A DNA stretch of 64,000 nt from Frateuria_A sp051900415 (GCF_051900415.1 NZ_JBHZGL010000012.1:62001-126000); one strand, 5' to 3'. Shown: positions 1 to 18,103, counted from the stretch's first letter. Notes: a model not told the origin generated them from the sequence alone. Numbers and translations are program-made.

Positions 1-422
1 TCGAGCAGATGACCGCGATGCGCAAGAAGGCCCGCGAGTCGGGCGTGTTCCTGAAGGTTGTCAAGAACACGCTGGTGTCGCGCGCCGTGGCTGGTACCGA
101 GTTCGAGGTCGTCAAGGACGCCCTGACCGGTCCGCTGCTGTACGCGTTCTCGACCGAGGAGCCCGGTGCCGCCGGGCGTCTGATCAAGGAATTCGCCAAG
201 ACCAACGACAAGCTCAAGCCGCGCCTCGTCGCAGTGGAAGGCAAGCTGCTGCCCGCCGCGCACGTCGACGTGCTGGCCGCGCTGCCGACCCGCGAACAGG
301 CGCTGGCCATGCTGGCCCGCGTGCTGGCCGAGCCGGCGACGATGTTCGCCCGCGTGGTCAAGGCCGTGGCCGACCAGCAGGGTGGTGGCGAAGTCGCCGC
401 CGAAGCCCCGGCTGAAGCCTAA
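1..422 (+). CDS. rplJ: 50S ribosomal protein L10 (5' end missing)
   Basis: L10 anchors the L7/L12 dimers to the GTPase-associated centre of the large subunit. The visible 139 or so codons run in frame from the window edge to a TAA stop. They match the L10 core (KKARESGVFLKVVKNTL, then LTGPLLYAFS) and end in the usual alanine/glutamate-rich tail. The family is about 165-175 residues, so roughly 30 N-terminal residues lie outside the window. The Met at position 9 is internal, not the start. rplL follows after 44 bp, the standard rplJL pair. Any L10-binding autoregulatory leader would be upstream and cannot be seen. Confidence 0.95.
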   Translation, partial: EQMTAMRKKARESGVFLKVVKNTLVSRAVAGTEFEVVKDALTGPLLYAFSTEEPGAAGRLIKEFAKTNDKLKPRLVAVEGKLLPAAHVDVLAALPTREQALAMLARVLAEPATMFARVVKAVADQQGGGEVAAEAPAEA

Positions 423-466
423 GTCGCCTGCTTTCCGAACCTATTCAATTCCAGAGGTAAAACAAA

Positions 467-838
467 ATGTCCCTGACCAACGAACAGATCGTTGAAGCCG
501 TCGCCGCCAAGTCGCTGATGGAAGTGATGGACCTGGTGAAGGCCATCGAAGAGAAGTTCGGCGTTACCGCCGCCGCCCCGGTCATGATGGCCGCTGGCCC
601 GGCCGCTGCCGGCCCGGCTGCCGAAGAGCAGACCGAGTTCGACGTGATCCTGAAGTCCGCCGGCGACAAGAAGGTCGACGTGATCAAGGCCGTCCGCGCC
701 ATCACCGGCCTGGGCCTGAAGGAAGCGAAGGACCTGACCGAAGCCGGTGGCGTCGTGAAGGAAGCCGCTTCGAAGGAAGACGCTGCCAAGTTCAAGAAGG
801 ACCTGGAAGCTGCCGGCGCCACGGTCGAACTGAAGTAA
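467..838 (+). CDS. rplL: 50S ribosomal protein L7/L12
   Basis: This acidic stalk protein recruits translation factors to the ribosome. It has 123 residues, the family norm. The N-terminal dimerisation part (residues 1-35) is followed by an Ala/Gly/Pro hinge (about 38-52) and the globular C-terminal domain, which contains the conserved KVDVIKAVRAITGLGLKEAKDL stretch. The ATG is preceded by GAGG at 454-457 with 9 bp spacing. It is co-transcribed with rplJ. The downstream hairpins at 880-940 probably set the ratio between stalk protein and RNA polymerase subunits, as known for E. coli; that regulatory role is inferred. Confidence 0.98.
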   Translation: MSLTNEQIVEAVAAKSLMEVMDLVKAIEEKFGVTAAAPVMMAAGPAAAGPAAEEQTEFDVILKSAGDKKVDVIKAVRAITGLGLKEAKDLTEAGGVVKEAASKEDAAKFKKDLEAAGATVELK

Positions 839-879
839 CCGGCGCCTTGCGCGCCGTCAGTTTGGCTTAGCGTCAAGCG

Positions 880-905
880 AGCCTGGGGGCGCAAGCCCCC
901 GGGCT
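880..905 (+). terminator. Partial terminator/attenuator between rplL and rpoB
   Basis: An 11-bp stem (880-890 with 895-905, one G-U pair) closes a GCAA tetraloop of the GNRA type. Only a short T run (TT, then GCCC) follows. It lies 42 bp after the rplL stop. In E. coli a leaky terminator at the same place lowers rpoBC transcription relative to rplJL; the same role is inferred here from position and shape. Confidence 0.6.
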
Positions 906-914
906 TTGCCCGTT

Positions 915-940
915 ACGGATGTCGGCGTGCCGTCATCCGT
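915..940 (+). other. Symmetric hairpin, candidate RNase III processing site
   Basis: Two perfect helices are stacked: ACGGATG/CATCCGT (915-921, 934-940), then a T-T mismatch, then CGGC/GCCG around a 2-nt GT loop. E. coli has an RNase III cleavage site in the rplL-rpoB spacer, so this is the likely counterpart. The role is inferred; the structure is visible. Confidence 0.4.
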
Positions 941-1183
941 GGTCCATGGAGGGCCCGCCGCAAACCAGCGCGCGTGCGCCGGGTTTGGCGGAGCCGGTCC
1001 CTGGGCCGGCAAGTTCGAAACGAGATGAGCACCTTTCGAAAGCAACAGGCACGGACGCTCTGAAGTTTGGGCATCCCGACTGCGGATTCATCCGAGTCCT
1101 CAATCGTGATTCCCACTTTCAGTCTTCAACCATTTAGCCGGTGTGTGCACCACCGGCGCCACTGCGAACCGAGGCGTCACCCC

Positions 1184-5344
<4,161 letters not shown>

Positions 5345-5349
5345 CGGAA

Positions 5350-5380
5350 AGCGGCCCGTGCGCAAACGCGCCGGGCCGCT
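5350..5380 (+). other. rpoB-rpoC intercistronic hairpin
   Basis: A 9-bp perfect stem (5350-5358 with 5372-5380) is topped, after one bulged T, by a GCGC/GCGC helix around an AAAC loop. No T run follows, so it is unlikely to terminate transcription. It may stabilise or separate the rpoB and rpoC messages. Confidence 0.45.
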
Positions 5381-5442
5381 GACTGAGCCTCAGCTCGCAT
5401 CGCGAACCTCTACCGAAGAATTTGCTCCGACCGGAGACACCC

Positions 5443-9655
<4,213 letters not shown>

Positions 9656-9657
<2 letters not shown>

Positions 9658-9757
9658 GCCTTGAGAGGCTTTGCTCGCTGACATACGAAATGAGGTGCAC
9701 GGATGCACCTCGTGTTCGGGTCATGGAGGACAGGGCGTTTCCTTGCCTGGTGCAAGG
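9656..9757 (+). other. Three hairpins downstream of rpoC
   Basis: Three consecutive perfect stems lie in the rpoC-rpsL gap. They are AAGCCT/AGGCTT around TGAG (9656-9671, starting inside the rpoC stop codon), GAGGTGCA/TGCACCTC around CGGA (9692-9711), and CCTTGC/GCAAGG around CTGGT (9741-9757). None has a long T run. They could protect the rpoC 3' end. The third overlaps the predicted rpsL -35 element. Confidence 0.45.
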
Positions 9758-9771
9758 CGCCCATGTTAAAT
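9743..9771 (+). promoter_or_regulatory. Candidate rpsL (str operon) promoter
   Basis: TTGCCT (9743-9748) and TTAAAT (9766-9771) are 17 bp apart, which predicts transcription from about 9778, a few bases before the 10-bp hairpin at 9783. The match to consensus is moderate (3/6 and 4/6). It is the only plausible sigma-70 pair close to rpsL. Confidence 0.4.
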
Positions 9772-9782
9772 TCCCGCTTCTT

Positions 9783-9805
9783 GGCAGACCGAGTTTCGGT
9801 CTGCC
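9783..9805 (+). terminator. Terminator-like hairpin at the rpoC/rpsL boundary
   Basis: A perfect 10-bp stem, GGCAGACCGA/TCGGTCTGCC, closes a 3-nt loop and is followed by TTTATGTTT. It is well placed to end rpoBC transcription. If the promoter at 9743-9771 is real, it would also be the first structure in the rpsL message, 26 bp before the start codon. Both roles are possible. Confidence 0.65.
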
Positions 9806-9831
9806 TTTATGTTTCTCAGGAAAAGCTTCGC

Positions 9832-10206
9832 ATGACGACAGTCAACCAGCTGGTGCGCAAGAACCGCAGCCCGAAGACCTACAAGAGCGCTTCGCCGGCC
9901 CTGCAGAGCAGCCCGCAGCGCCGCGGCGTCTGCACTCGCGTGTACACGACTACCCCGAAGAAGCCGAACTCGGCGTTGCGCAAGGTCGCCAAGGTGCGCC
10001 TGACCAACGGCTACGAGGTCATCAGCTACATCGGCGGTGAAGGCCACAACCTGCAGGAGCACTCGGTCGTGCTGATCCGCGGCGGTCGTGTGAAGGACCT
10101 GCCGGGCGTGCGCTACCACACCGTGCGCGGCAGCCTCGACTGCGCCGGCGTGACCAAGCGTCGCCAGGCCCGCTCGAAGTACGGCGCCAAGCGCCCGAAG
10201 AAGTAA
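9832..10206 (+). CDS. rpsL: 30S ribosomal protein S12
   Basis: S12 is a decoding-centre protein of the small subunit, 124 residues. The frame extends upstream, but ATG 9832 gives the family N-terminus MTTVNQLVRK and has AGGA about 10 bp before it. The streptomycin-sensitive lysines K43 (TPKKPNSAL) and K88 (GGRVKDLPG) are both present. The PNSA loop, which carries the conserved decoding residues, is intact. It is the first gene of the str set and is followed by rpsG. Confidence 0.98.
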   Translation: MTTVNQLVRKNRSPKTYKSASPALQSSPQRRGVCTRVYTTTPKKPNSALRKVAKVRLTNGYEVISYIGGEGHNLQEHSVVLIRGGRVKDLPGVRYHTVRGSLDCAGVTKRRQARSKYGAKRPKK

Positions 10207-10300
10207 TCGCCAGCCGGTCTGGCCGGCGGCTCACATCGAAAGTGCGGCCATGGACGGTTGCTTTGAAGCAGGCCGGACGCCGCAAAGGTAACGAACACAT

Positions 10301-10317
10301 GCGGCCACGATGGCCGC
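10301..10317 (+). other. rpsL-rpsG intercistronic hairpin
   Basis: GCGGCCA/TGGCCGC around a CGA loop, followed by TTTCGC. It belongs to the same GCGGCC palindrome style seen before rplR (22503) and rplQ (28191). A related half-copy, GCGGCCATGG, starts at 10244. Confidence 0.5.
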
Positions 10318-10363
10318 TTTCGCGCGGACAGGATTGCCCGCAAATAAACAACGGACTCCAAAC

Positions 10364-10831
10364 ATGTCGCGTAAAGGTTCCCATCCCGCCCGCCTGGTCC
10401 TGCCGGACCCCAAGCACGGCAGCCAGCTGATCGCTCGCTTCATCAACATGGTGATGAAGAGTGGCAAGAAGTCGGTCGCCGAAAGCATCGTCTACGGCGC
10501 GCTGGACCATCTGGGTGAAAAGAACGCCGAGCCGGTGGCTCTGGTCGAGAAGGCGCTGGGCAACGTCGCTCCGGCCGTCGAGGTGAAGTCTCGCCGCGTC
10601 GGTGGCGCCACCTACCAGGTGCCGGTCGAAGTGCGCCCGGGTCGCCGCATGGCGCTGGCGATGCGCTGGGTCATCGATGCCGCCCGCAAGCGTGGCGAGA
10701 CCTCGATGCCGCGCAAACTGGCCGCCGAACTGCTGGAAGCCTCGGAGAACCGTGGCGGCGCGATCAAGAAGCGCGAAGAAACGCACCGCATGGCGGAAGC
10801 CAACAAGGCCTTCTCGCACTACCGCTGGTAA
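10364..10831 (+). CDS. rpsG: 30S ribosomal protein S7
   Basis: S7 is a primary 16S rRNA-binding protein that nucleates assembly of the small-subunit head. It has 155 residues, the normal length. The chosen ATG gives MSRKGSHPARLVLPDPK; the 18 upstream in-frame codons do not look like S7. The Shine-Dalgarno sequence is weak (only GGA nearby). Conserved segments include VEVKSRRVGGATYQVPVEVR and the C-terminal HRMAEANKAFSHYRW. It is 157 bp from rpsL, with palindromes in the gap. In E. coli S7 is a feedback repressor of this operon; whether that holds here cannot be told. Confidence 0.98.
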   Translation: MSRKGSHPARLVLPDPKHGSQLIARFINMVMKSGKKSVAESIVYGALDHLGEKNAEPVALVEKALGNVAPAVEVKSRRVGGATYQVPVEVRPGRRMALAMRWVIDAARKRGETSMPRKLAAELLEASENRGGAIKKREETHRMAEANKAFSHYRW

Positions 10832-10839
10832 GCGGTTTG

Positions 10840-10889
10840 CCTTGCCGCCGCTCGCGGCGGCAAGGAACCACTCCGCCGTCTGCGGCGGA
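10840..10889 (+). other. Tandem hairpins between rpsG and fusA
   Basis: The first is a perfect 11-bp stem, CCTTGCCGCCG/CGGCGGCAAGG, around CTCG (10840-10865). The second is a perfect 7-bp stem, TCCGCCG/CGGCGGA, around TCTG (10872-10889), followed by TTTCTC. The second resembles a weak terminator and could lower fusA expression relative to rpsLG, or protect the upstream message. Confidence 0.5.
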
Positions 10890-10962
10890 TTTCTCATAGA
10901 AACTGTGGCCCGGACGGCTGCAACGAATCGAGGGCAGGGTTGCCCTGTACAGGTAAACATCC

Positions 10963-13080
<2,118 letters not shown>

Positions 13081-13094
13081 GGTTTTCGCTTCAC

Positions 13095-13159
13095 TTAATT
13101 AGTGCGATCGATCCATGGTCGCGAAGAACGGAAAGCGGCCTCGCGGCCGCACTAATTAA
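13095..13159 (+). repeat. 12-bp inverted repeat in the fusA-tuf gap
   Basis: TTAATTAGTGCG (13095-13106) and its exact reverse complement CGCACTAATTAA (13148-13159) flank 41 bp. The spacer holds a second GC palindrome around GCGGCC (13136-13150) that would compete with the outer stem. The right arm ends 26 bp before the tuf start codon. Confidence 0.6.
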
Positions 13160-13185
13160 CCAGCTCTTTTCAGAGGTTTGAAGTC

Positions 13186-14376
<1,191 letters not shown>

Positions 14377-14383
14377 GACACTG

Positions 14384-14407
14384 GCGGCGATCCTTAGGGG
14401 TCGCCGC
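14384..14407 (+). terminator. tuf terminator
   Basis: GCGGCGA (14384-14390) pairs with TCGCCGC (14401-14407) around a 10-nt loop, followed by TTTCGCG. It lies 7 bp after the tuf stop codon. The T run is short, so termination may be incomplete. Confidence 0.55.
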
Positions 14408-14451
14408 TTTCGCGTGGGTGCCGGCAAGGCTGGCACACCGCGCGAAATGGC

Positions 14452-14460
14452 TGCTATACT
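14452..14460 (+). promoter_or_regulatory. Upstream S10-operon promoter with extended -10
   Basis: TGC followed directly by TATACT is an extended -10 element. The flank GAAATGGCTGCTATACTTGTC closely resembles the element before rpsH at 21431-21451. The predicted start, about 14467, is followed by the hairpin CGGCTCC/GGAGCCG (14472-14495). No good -35 is seen, as expected for an extended -10 promoter. Confidence 0.55.
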
Positions 14461-14584
14461 TGTCAGCTTGACGGCTCCGGTGTTGCCTGGAGCCGCTACC
14501 GCGAAATGAGGTACAGGACGTACTTCGAGTTCGCAGGCCGGGATGGCCCTCGCAACGTAATCATCGGTCGCAGACGACGTTCTG

Positions 14585-14614
14585 TTGACCTTTGTGCGTT
14601 GTGCGATTTATAAT
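14585..14614 (+). promoter_or_regulatory. Main S10-operon promoter
   Basis: TTGACC (14585-14590) and TATAAT (14609-14614) are 18 bp apart, the best sigma-70 match in the window. The predicted start is near 14621. It drives rpsJ and the downstream S10 genes. Confidence 0.8.
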
Positions 14615-14621
14615 TTTCTGT

Positions 14622-14654
14622 CTAGGCGGGCCGTTTGTGCTCGCCTAGCTTTTT
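14622..14654 (+). terminator. Promoter-proximal attenuator hairpin of the S10 leader
   Basis: CTAGGCGGGC (14622-14631) pairs with GCTCGCCTAG (14639-14648), with one G-U pair and a 7-nt loop, followed by CTTTTT. By sequence this is a complete intrinsic terminator, yet it begins almost at the predicted transcription start and lies 107 bp before rpsJ. In E. coli the S10 leader carries an L4-controlled attenuator, but much further from the start site. Confidence 0.65.
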
Positions 14655-14761
14655 AGCCCGGTGCGTCTCAGACGTGCAGGGATGCTCAGAAGGGTTGTGC
14701 GAGGCGGTGAGAAGCCACCTCGAGACAAGCATTTGTTCTTTCGATAACAGGACACGGTTTT

Positions 14762-15073
14762 ATGGCGAACCAGAAGATTCGCATCCGCCTCAAGGCGTTC
14801 GATCATCGTCTGATCGACCGCTCGGCCAGCGAGATCGTCGAGACGGCCAAGCGCACCGGCGCTACGGTGCTCGGCCCCATCCCGCTCCCGACCAAGATCG
14901 AGCGGTACACGATCCTCACCTCGCCGCACGTCGACAAGGACGCGCGCGACCAGTACGAGACCCGCACCCACAAGCGCGTACTCGACATCGTGGACCCCAA
15001 CGACAAGACCGTGGACGCGCTCATGAAGCTTGACCTCGCCGCTGGCGTGGACGTCCAGATCAAGCTCGGCTGA
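14762..15073 (+). CDS. rpsJ: 30S ribosomal protein S10
   Basis: S10 is a small-subunit head protein that also serves, as NusE, in antitermination complexes. It has 103 residues, normal. The N-terminus MANQKIRIRLKAFDHRLID and the C-terminal KLDLAAGVDVQIKLG are typical. It is the first gene of the S10 set, read from the promoters at 14452 and 14585. rplC follows after 20 bp. Confidence 0.98.
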   Translation: MANQKIRIRLKAFDHRLIDRSASEIVETAKRTGATVLGPIPLPTKIERYTILTSPHVDKDARDQYETRTHKRVLDIVDPNDKTVDALMKLDLAAGVDVQIKLG

Positions 15074-15093
15074 GCGATAGACAGGATACGAAG

Positions 15094-15735
15094 ATGAGTA
15101 TCGGACTGGTTGGCCGCAAGTGCGGCATGAGCCGGCTCTTCACTGAAGACGGACGTTCGATTCCGGTGACGCTGATTGAAGCGACCCCGAACCGCGTCAC
15201 CCAGCTGAAGACCGAAGACAACGATGGTTACACCGCGATCCAGGTCACCGCAGGCGTCAAGCGCGCCTCGCTGTTGACCCAGCCGGTGAAGGGCCACTAC
15301 GCCAAGGCGAAGGTCGAGCCGGGCCGTGGCCTGTGGGAGTTCCGCGTTGCCGCCGAGGATCTCGGCAAGTACAGCGTCGGCGCCGAGATCAAGGCGGACG
15401 AGATCTTCTCGGCCGGCCAGATCGTCGACGTCGCCGGCGTCTCGAAGGGCAAGGGCTTCCAGGGCACGATCAAGCGCCACAACTTCTCGATGGGCGATGC
15501 GACGCACGGTAACTCGCTGTCGCACCGCGCGCCGGGTTCGATCGGCCAGCGCCAGACGCCGGGTCGCGTGTTCCCGGGCAAGAAGATGGCCGGCCACATG
15601 GGTGCGGTGAACCGCACGCAGCAGGGTCTGGAAGTGGTCAAGGTCGACGCCGAGCGTCATCTGATCGCGGTCAAGGGCGCGGTGCCGGGTGCGACCGGCG
15701 GCGACGTCGTGATCCGCCCGACCACCAAGGGTTGA
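15094..15735 (+). CDS. rplC: 50S ribosomal protein L3
   Basis: L3 is an early assembly protein whose loop reaches the peptidyl-transferase centre. It has 213 residues. The L3 signature occurs as SKGKGFQGTIKRHNF, followed by the extended loop with SLSHRAPGSIGQRQTPGRVFPGKKMAGHMG. The glutamine of the GQRQTP segment, methylated by PrmB in E. coli, is present. A 20-bp gap from rpsJ carries AGGA. Confidence 0.98.
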   Translation: MSIGLVGRKCGMSRLFTEDGRSIPVTLIEATPNRVTQLKTEDNDGYTAIQVTAGVKRASLLTQPVKGHYAKAKVEPGRGLWEFRVAAEDLGKYSVGAEIKADEIFSAGQIVDVAGVSKGKGFQGTIKRHNFSMGDATHGNSLSHRAPGSIGQRQTPGRVFPGKKMAGHMGAVNRTQQGLEVVKVDAERHLIAVKGAVPGATGGDVVIRPTTKG

Positions 15736-15746
15736 GGAGAGACGCC

Positions 15747-16349
15747 ATGGAACTGAATGTCATTGGCGCCAAGCCGCTCAGCGTGTCCGACGAAGTGTTC
15801 GGCGCCGAGCTCAAGCAGGCCCTGATCCACCAGGTGGTGGTTGCGTACCAGGCCGGCGGTCGCGCCGGTACCAAGGCGCAGCTGTCGCGCGGTGAGATGT
15901 CGGGTACCACCAAGAAGTTCAAGAAGCAGAAGGGCGGCGGCGCCCGTCACGGCGACTACCGCGCTCCGATCTTTGTCGGCGGCGGTGTCACCTTTGCGGC
16001 CAAGCCCCGCAGCTTCGAGCAGAAGGTCAACCGCAAGGCTTACCGCGTGGCGATCCGCTCGATCCTTTCCGAGCTGAACCGCCAGGATCGCCTGAAGGTC
16101 GTCGACGGTTTCGGCATCGAGGAAGCCAAGACCAAGGCGATGGTCGCCAAGCTGGTTGAGCTCGAGGTCGGCGGCCGCGTGCTGCTGGTGTCCGAGGATG
16201 CCAACGAGGCGCTGTTCCTGGCCGCACGCAACATCCCGTACCTGCACGTGGTCGACGTGATGGCGCTGAACCCGGTCAGCCTGGTCGGCTCCGACTATGT
16301 CGTGCTGACCGCCGAGGCCGTGAAGAAGATCGAGGAATGGCTGGCATGA
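15747..16349 (+). CDS. rplD: 50S ribosomal protein L4
   Basis: L4 lines the exit tunnel and, in E. coli, represses its own operon. It has 200 residues. ATG 15747 follows GAGGAGA (15734-15740); a TTG 15 bp earlier is rejected because it precedes that binding site. The tunnel loop contains KKFKKQKGGGARHGDYRAP, conserved and rich in basic residues. The stop overlaps the rplW start (ATGA). If L4 autoregulation works here, the leader hairpin at 14622-14648 is the obvious target to test. Confidence 0.97.
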   Translation: MELNVIGAKPLSVSDEVFGAELKQALIHQVVVAYQAGGRAGTKAQLSRGEMSGTTKKFKKQKGGGARHGDYRAPIFVGGGVTFAAKPRSFEQKVNRKAYRVAIRSILSELNRQDRLKVVDGFGIEEAKTKAMVAKLVELEVGGRVLLVSEDANEALFLAARNIPYLHVVDVMALNPVSLVGSDYVVLTAEAVKKIEEWLA

Positions 16350-16639
16350 GCAACGAACGCATTCTCAACACGCTGCGTGCGCCGCACATCTCCGAGAAGT
16401 CTGCGCGCCTGGCCGAGAACAACCAGTACGTATTCGTGGTCGCCCCCGAGGCGACCAAGGCCGACGTCCGCGCGGCGGTGGAACAGATGTTCGACGTCAA
16501 GGTCGAGCAGGTGAACCTCGTCAACGCCAAGGGCAAGGTCAAGTCCTTCCGTTTTCGCACTGGCAACCGCCAGGGCAAGCGCAAGGCCTATGTCCGCCTC
16601 GCCGATGGCCAGACCATCGACGTGTCGGCCAAGGCCTGA
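16346..16639 (+). CDS. rplW: 50S ribosomal protein L23
   Basis: L23 sits at the tunnel exit and is the docking site for trigger factor and SRP. It has 97 residues. ATG 16346 overlaps the rplD stop by 4 bp and gives MSNERILNTLRAPHISEKS; an in-frame ATG 9 bp earlier is possible but less typical. The conserved tail contains KVKSFRFRTGNRQGKRKAYVRL. Confidence 0.97.
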   Translation: MSNERILNTLRAPHISEKSARLAENNQYVFVVAPEATKADVRAAVEQMFDVKVEQVNLVNAKGKVKSFRFRTGNRQGKRKAYVRLADGQTIDVSAKA

Positions 16640-16659
16640 GCTCAAGGAGTTGAATTGAG

Positions 16660-17481
16660 ATGGCACTGATCACTCACAAGCCGACCTCGCCGGGCCGCCG
16701 CGACTCCGTCAGCGTCCGCACCGAGGGCCTGCACAAGGGCGCGCCGTACGCGCCGTTGACCGAATCGCAGTCCAAGACGGGTGGCCGCAACCACTACGGT
16801 CGCATCACCACGCGTCACCGCGGTGGTGGCCACAAGCAGGCCTACCGCATCATCGACTTCAAGCGCGACAAGGAAGGCATCGCCGCCAAGGTCGAGCGCA
16901 TCGAATACGATCCCAACCGCACCGCGCACATCGCGTTGCTGTGTTACGCCGACGGCGAGCGCCGCTACATCATCGCGCCGAAGGGCGTGGCGGTGGGTGA
17001 CCGCCTGGTGTCCGGTTCCGACGCGCCGATCAAGGCCGGCAACAGCCTGCCGCTGCGCGCCATCCCGGTCGGTTCGACGATCCACTGCATCGAGATGAAG
17101 GCAGGCAAGGGTGCGCAGATCGCCCGCAGCGCCGGTGCCTCCGTGCAGCTGGTCGCCCGCGAGTCCGGTTACGCCACCCTGCGTCTTCGCTCCGGTGAAA
17201 TGCGCCGCGTGCCGGTCGACTGCCGCGCCACCATCGGTGAAGTCGGCAACTCCGAGCACAGCCTGAAGAAGCTGGGCAAGGCCGGCGCCAAGCGCTGGAA
17301 GGGCATCCGCCCGACCGTGCGCGGCGTGGTGATGAACCCGGTCGACCATCCGCATGGCGGTGGTGAAGGCCGTACCTCGGGCGGCCGTCATCCGGTCAGC
17401 CCGTGGGGTACGCCGACCAAGGGCTACAAGACCCGCAACAACAAGCGCACGCAGCAGTTCATCGTGCGTCGTCGCAAGTAA
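16660..17481 (+). CDS. rplB: 50S ribosomal protein L2
   Basis: L2 is one of the most conserved proteins near the peptidyl-transferase centre and is needed for subunit association. It has 273 residues, normal. The C-terminal signature MNPVDHPHGGGEGRTSGGRHP includes the histidine implicated in peptidyl-transferase function in E. coli. AAGGAG precedes the ATG. rpsS follows after 12 bp. Confidence 0.98.
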   Translation: MALITHKPTSPGRRDSVSVRTEGLHKGAPYAPLTESQSKTGGRNHYGRITTRHRGGGHKQAYRIIDFKRDKEGIAAKVERIEYDPNRTAHIALLCYADGERRYIIAPKGVAVGDRLVSGSDAPIKAGNSLPLRAIPVGSTIHCIEMKAGKGAQIARSAGASVQLVARESGYATLRLRSGEMRRVPVDCRATIGEVGNSEHSLKKLGKAGAKRWKGIRPTVRGVVMNPVDHPHGGGEGRTSGGRHPVSPWGTPTKGYKTRNNKRTQQFIVRRRK

Positions 17482-17493
17482 CAGGAAACGATC

Positions 17494-17766
17494 ATGCCGC
17501 GCTCCCTAAAGAAAGGTCCGTTCATCGACCTGCACCTCGCAAAGAAGGTGGAAGCCGCCGTTTCCGCCAACAACAAGCGTCCGATCAAGACCTGGTCGCG
17601 CCGCTCGATGATCCTGCCCGAAATGGTGGGCCTGACCATCGCCATCCACAACGGTCGCCAGCACGTGCCGGTACTGATCAACGAGAACATGGTCGGGCAC
17701 AAGCTCGGCGAGTTCGCGGTGACCCGTACTTTCAAGGGCCACGGCGGCGACAAGAAGGGCAAGTAA
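17494..17766 (+). CDS. rpsS: 30S ribosomal protein S19
   Basis: S19 is a small-subunit head protein that pairs with S13 near the A-site finger. It has 90 residues. MPRSLKKGPFIDLHLAKKVE and the C-terminal LGEFAVTRTFKGHGGDKKGK match the family. It lies 12 bp after rplB and 1 bp before rplV. Confidence 0.98.
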   Translation: MPRSLKKGPFIDLHLAKKVEAAVSANNKRPIKTWSRRSMILPEMVGLTIAIHNGRQHVPVLINENMVGHKLGEFAVTRTFKGHGGDKKGK

Positions 17767-17767
17767 C

Positions 17768-18103
17768 ATGAGCACCGAAGCCAAAGCGATCCTGCGCAGC
17801 GCCCGCATCTCGGCGCAGAAGGCACGCCTGGTGGCTGACCTGGTCCGCGGCATGCCCGTGGGCCGCGCCAGCGACGTGCTCCAGTTCACCAACAAGAAGG
17901 CCGCCCACCTTGTCCGCAAGGTGCTGCTCTCGGCCGTCGCCAACGCCGAGAACAACCTGGGCGCCGACGTCGACGAGCTGAAGGTCTCGCGCATCTTCGT
18001 GGACGAAGGTCCGTCGATGAAGCGCATGTTTGCCCGCGCCAAGGGTCGCGGCTCGCGCATCCTGAAGCGCACCAGCCACATCACCGTGGTCGTCGGCGAG
18101 TAA
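17768..18103 (+). CDS. rplV: 50S ribosomal protein L22
   Basis: L22 contributes the tunnel constriction together with L4. It has 111 residues. The conserved hairpin segment KRMFARAKGRGSRILKRTSHITV is present without insertions or deletions. Such changes give macrolide resistance in other bacteria; none is seen. The start codon lies 1 bp after the rpsS stop, so coupled translation is likely. Confidence 0.98.
   Translation: MSTEAKAILRSARISAQKARLVADLVRGMPVGRASDVLQFTNKKAAHLVRKVLLSAVANAENNLGADVDELKVSRIFVDEGPSMKRMFARAKGRGSRILKRTSHITVVVGE

Larger units (their letters stand above)
839..1183 (+). other. rplL-rpoB intercistronic region (345 bp)
   Basis: No credible gene lies here; the short open frames have neither family similarity nor a ribosome binding site. 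The region holds two strong hairpins (880-905 and 915-940, listed separately) and weaker GC palindromes around 950-1015 and 1139-1157. The rpoB ribosome binding site is GAGG at 1171-1174. Confidence 0.8.
14377..14761 (+). other. tuf-rpsJ intergenic region (385 bp)
   Basis: This stretch has no gene. It contains the tuf terminator, two promoters (extended -10 at 14452-14460; TTGACC/TATAAT at 14585-14614), a hairpin after each promoter, and a leader of about 140 nt before rpsJ. The leader from 14655 onward shows no further strong stem except CGTCTCAGACG near 14664. Confidence 0.75.

Noticed and set aside
1067..1183. N-terminal extension of rpoB by 39 codons
   Set aside because: ATG 1184 gives the conserved RpoB N-terminus and has a GAGG site; the extension has no family match.
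14465..14580. A tRNA gene in the tuf-rpsJ gap
   Set aside because: Stems near 14472-14495 do not continue into a cloverleaf and no CCA/TPsiC-type GTTCRANNC box is present in the right place.
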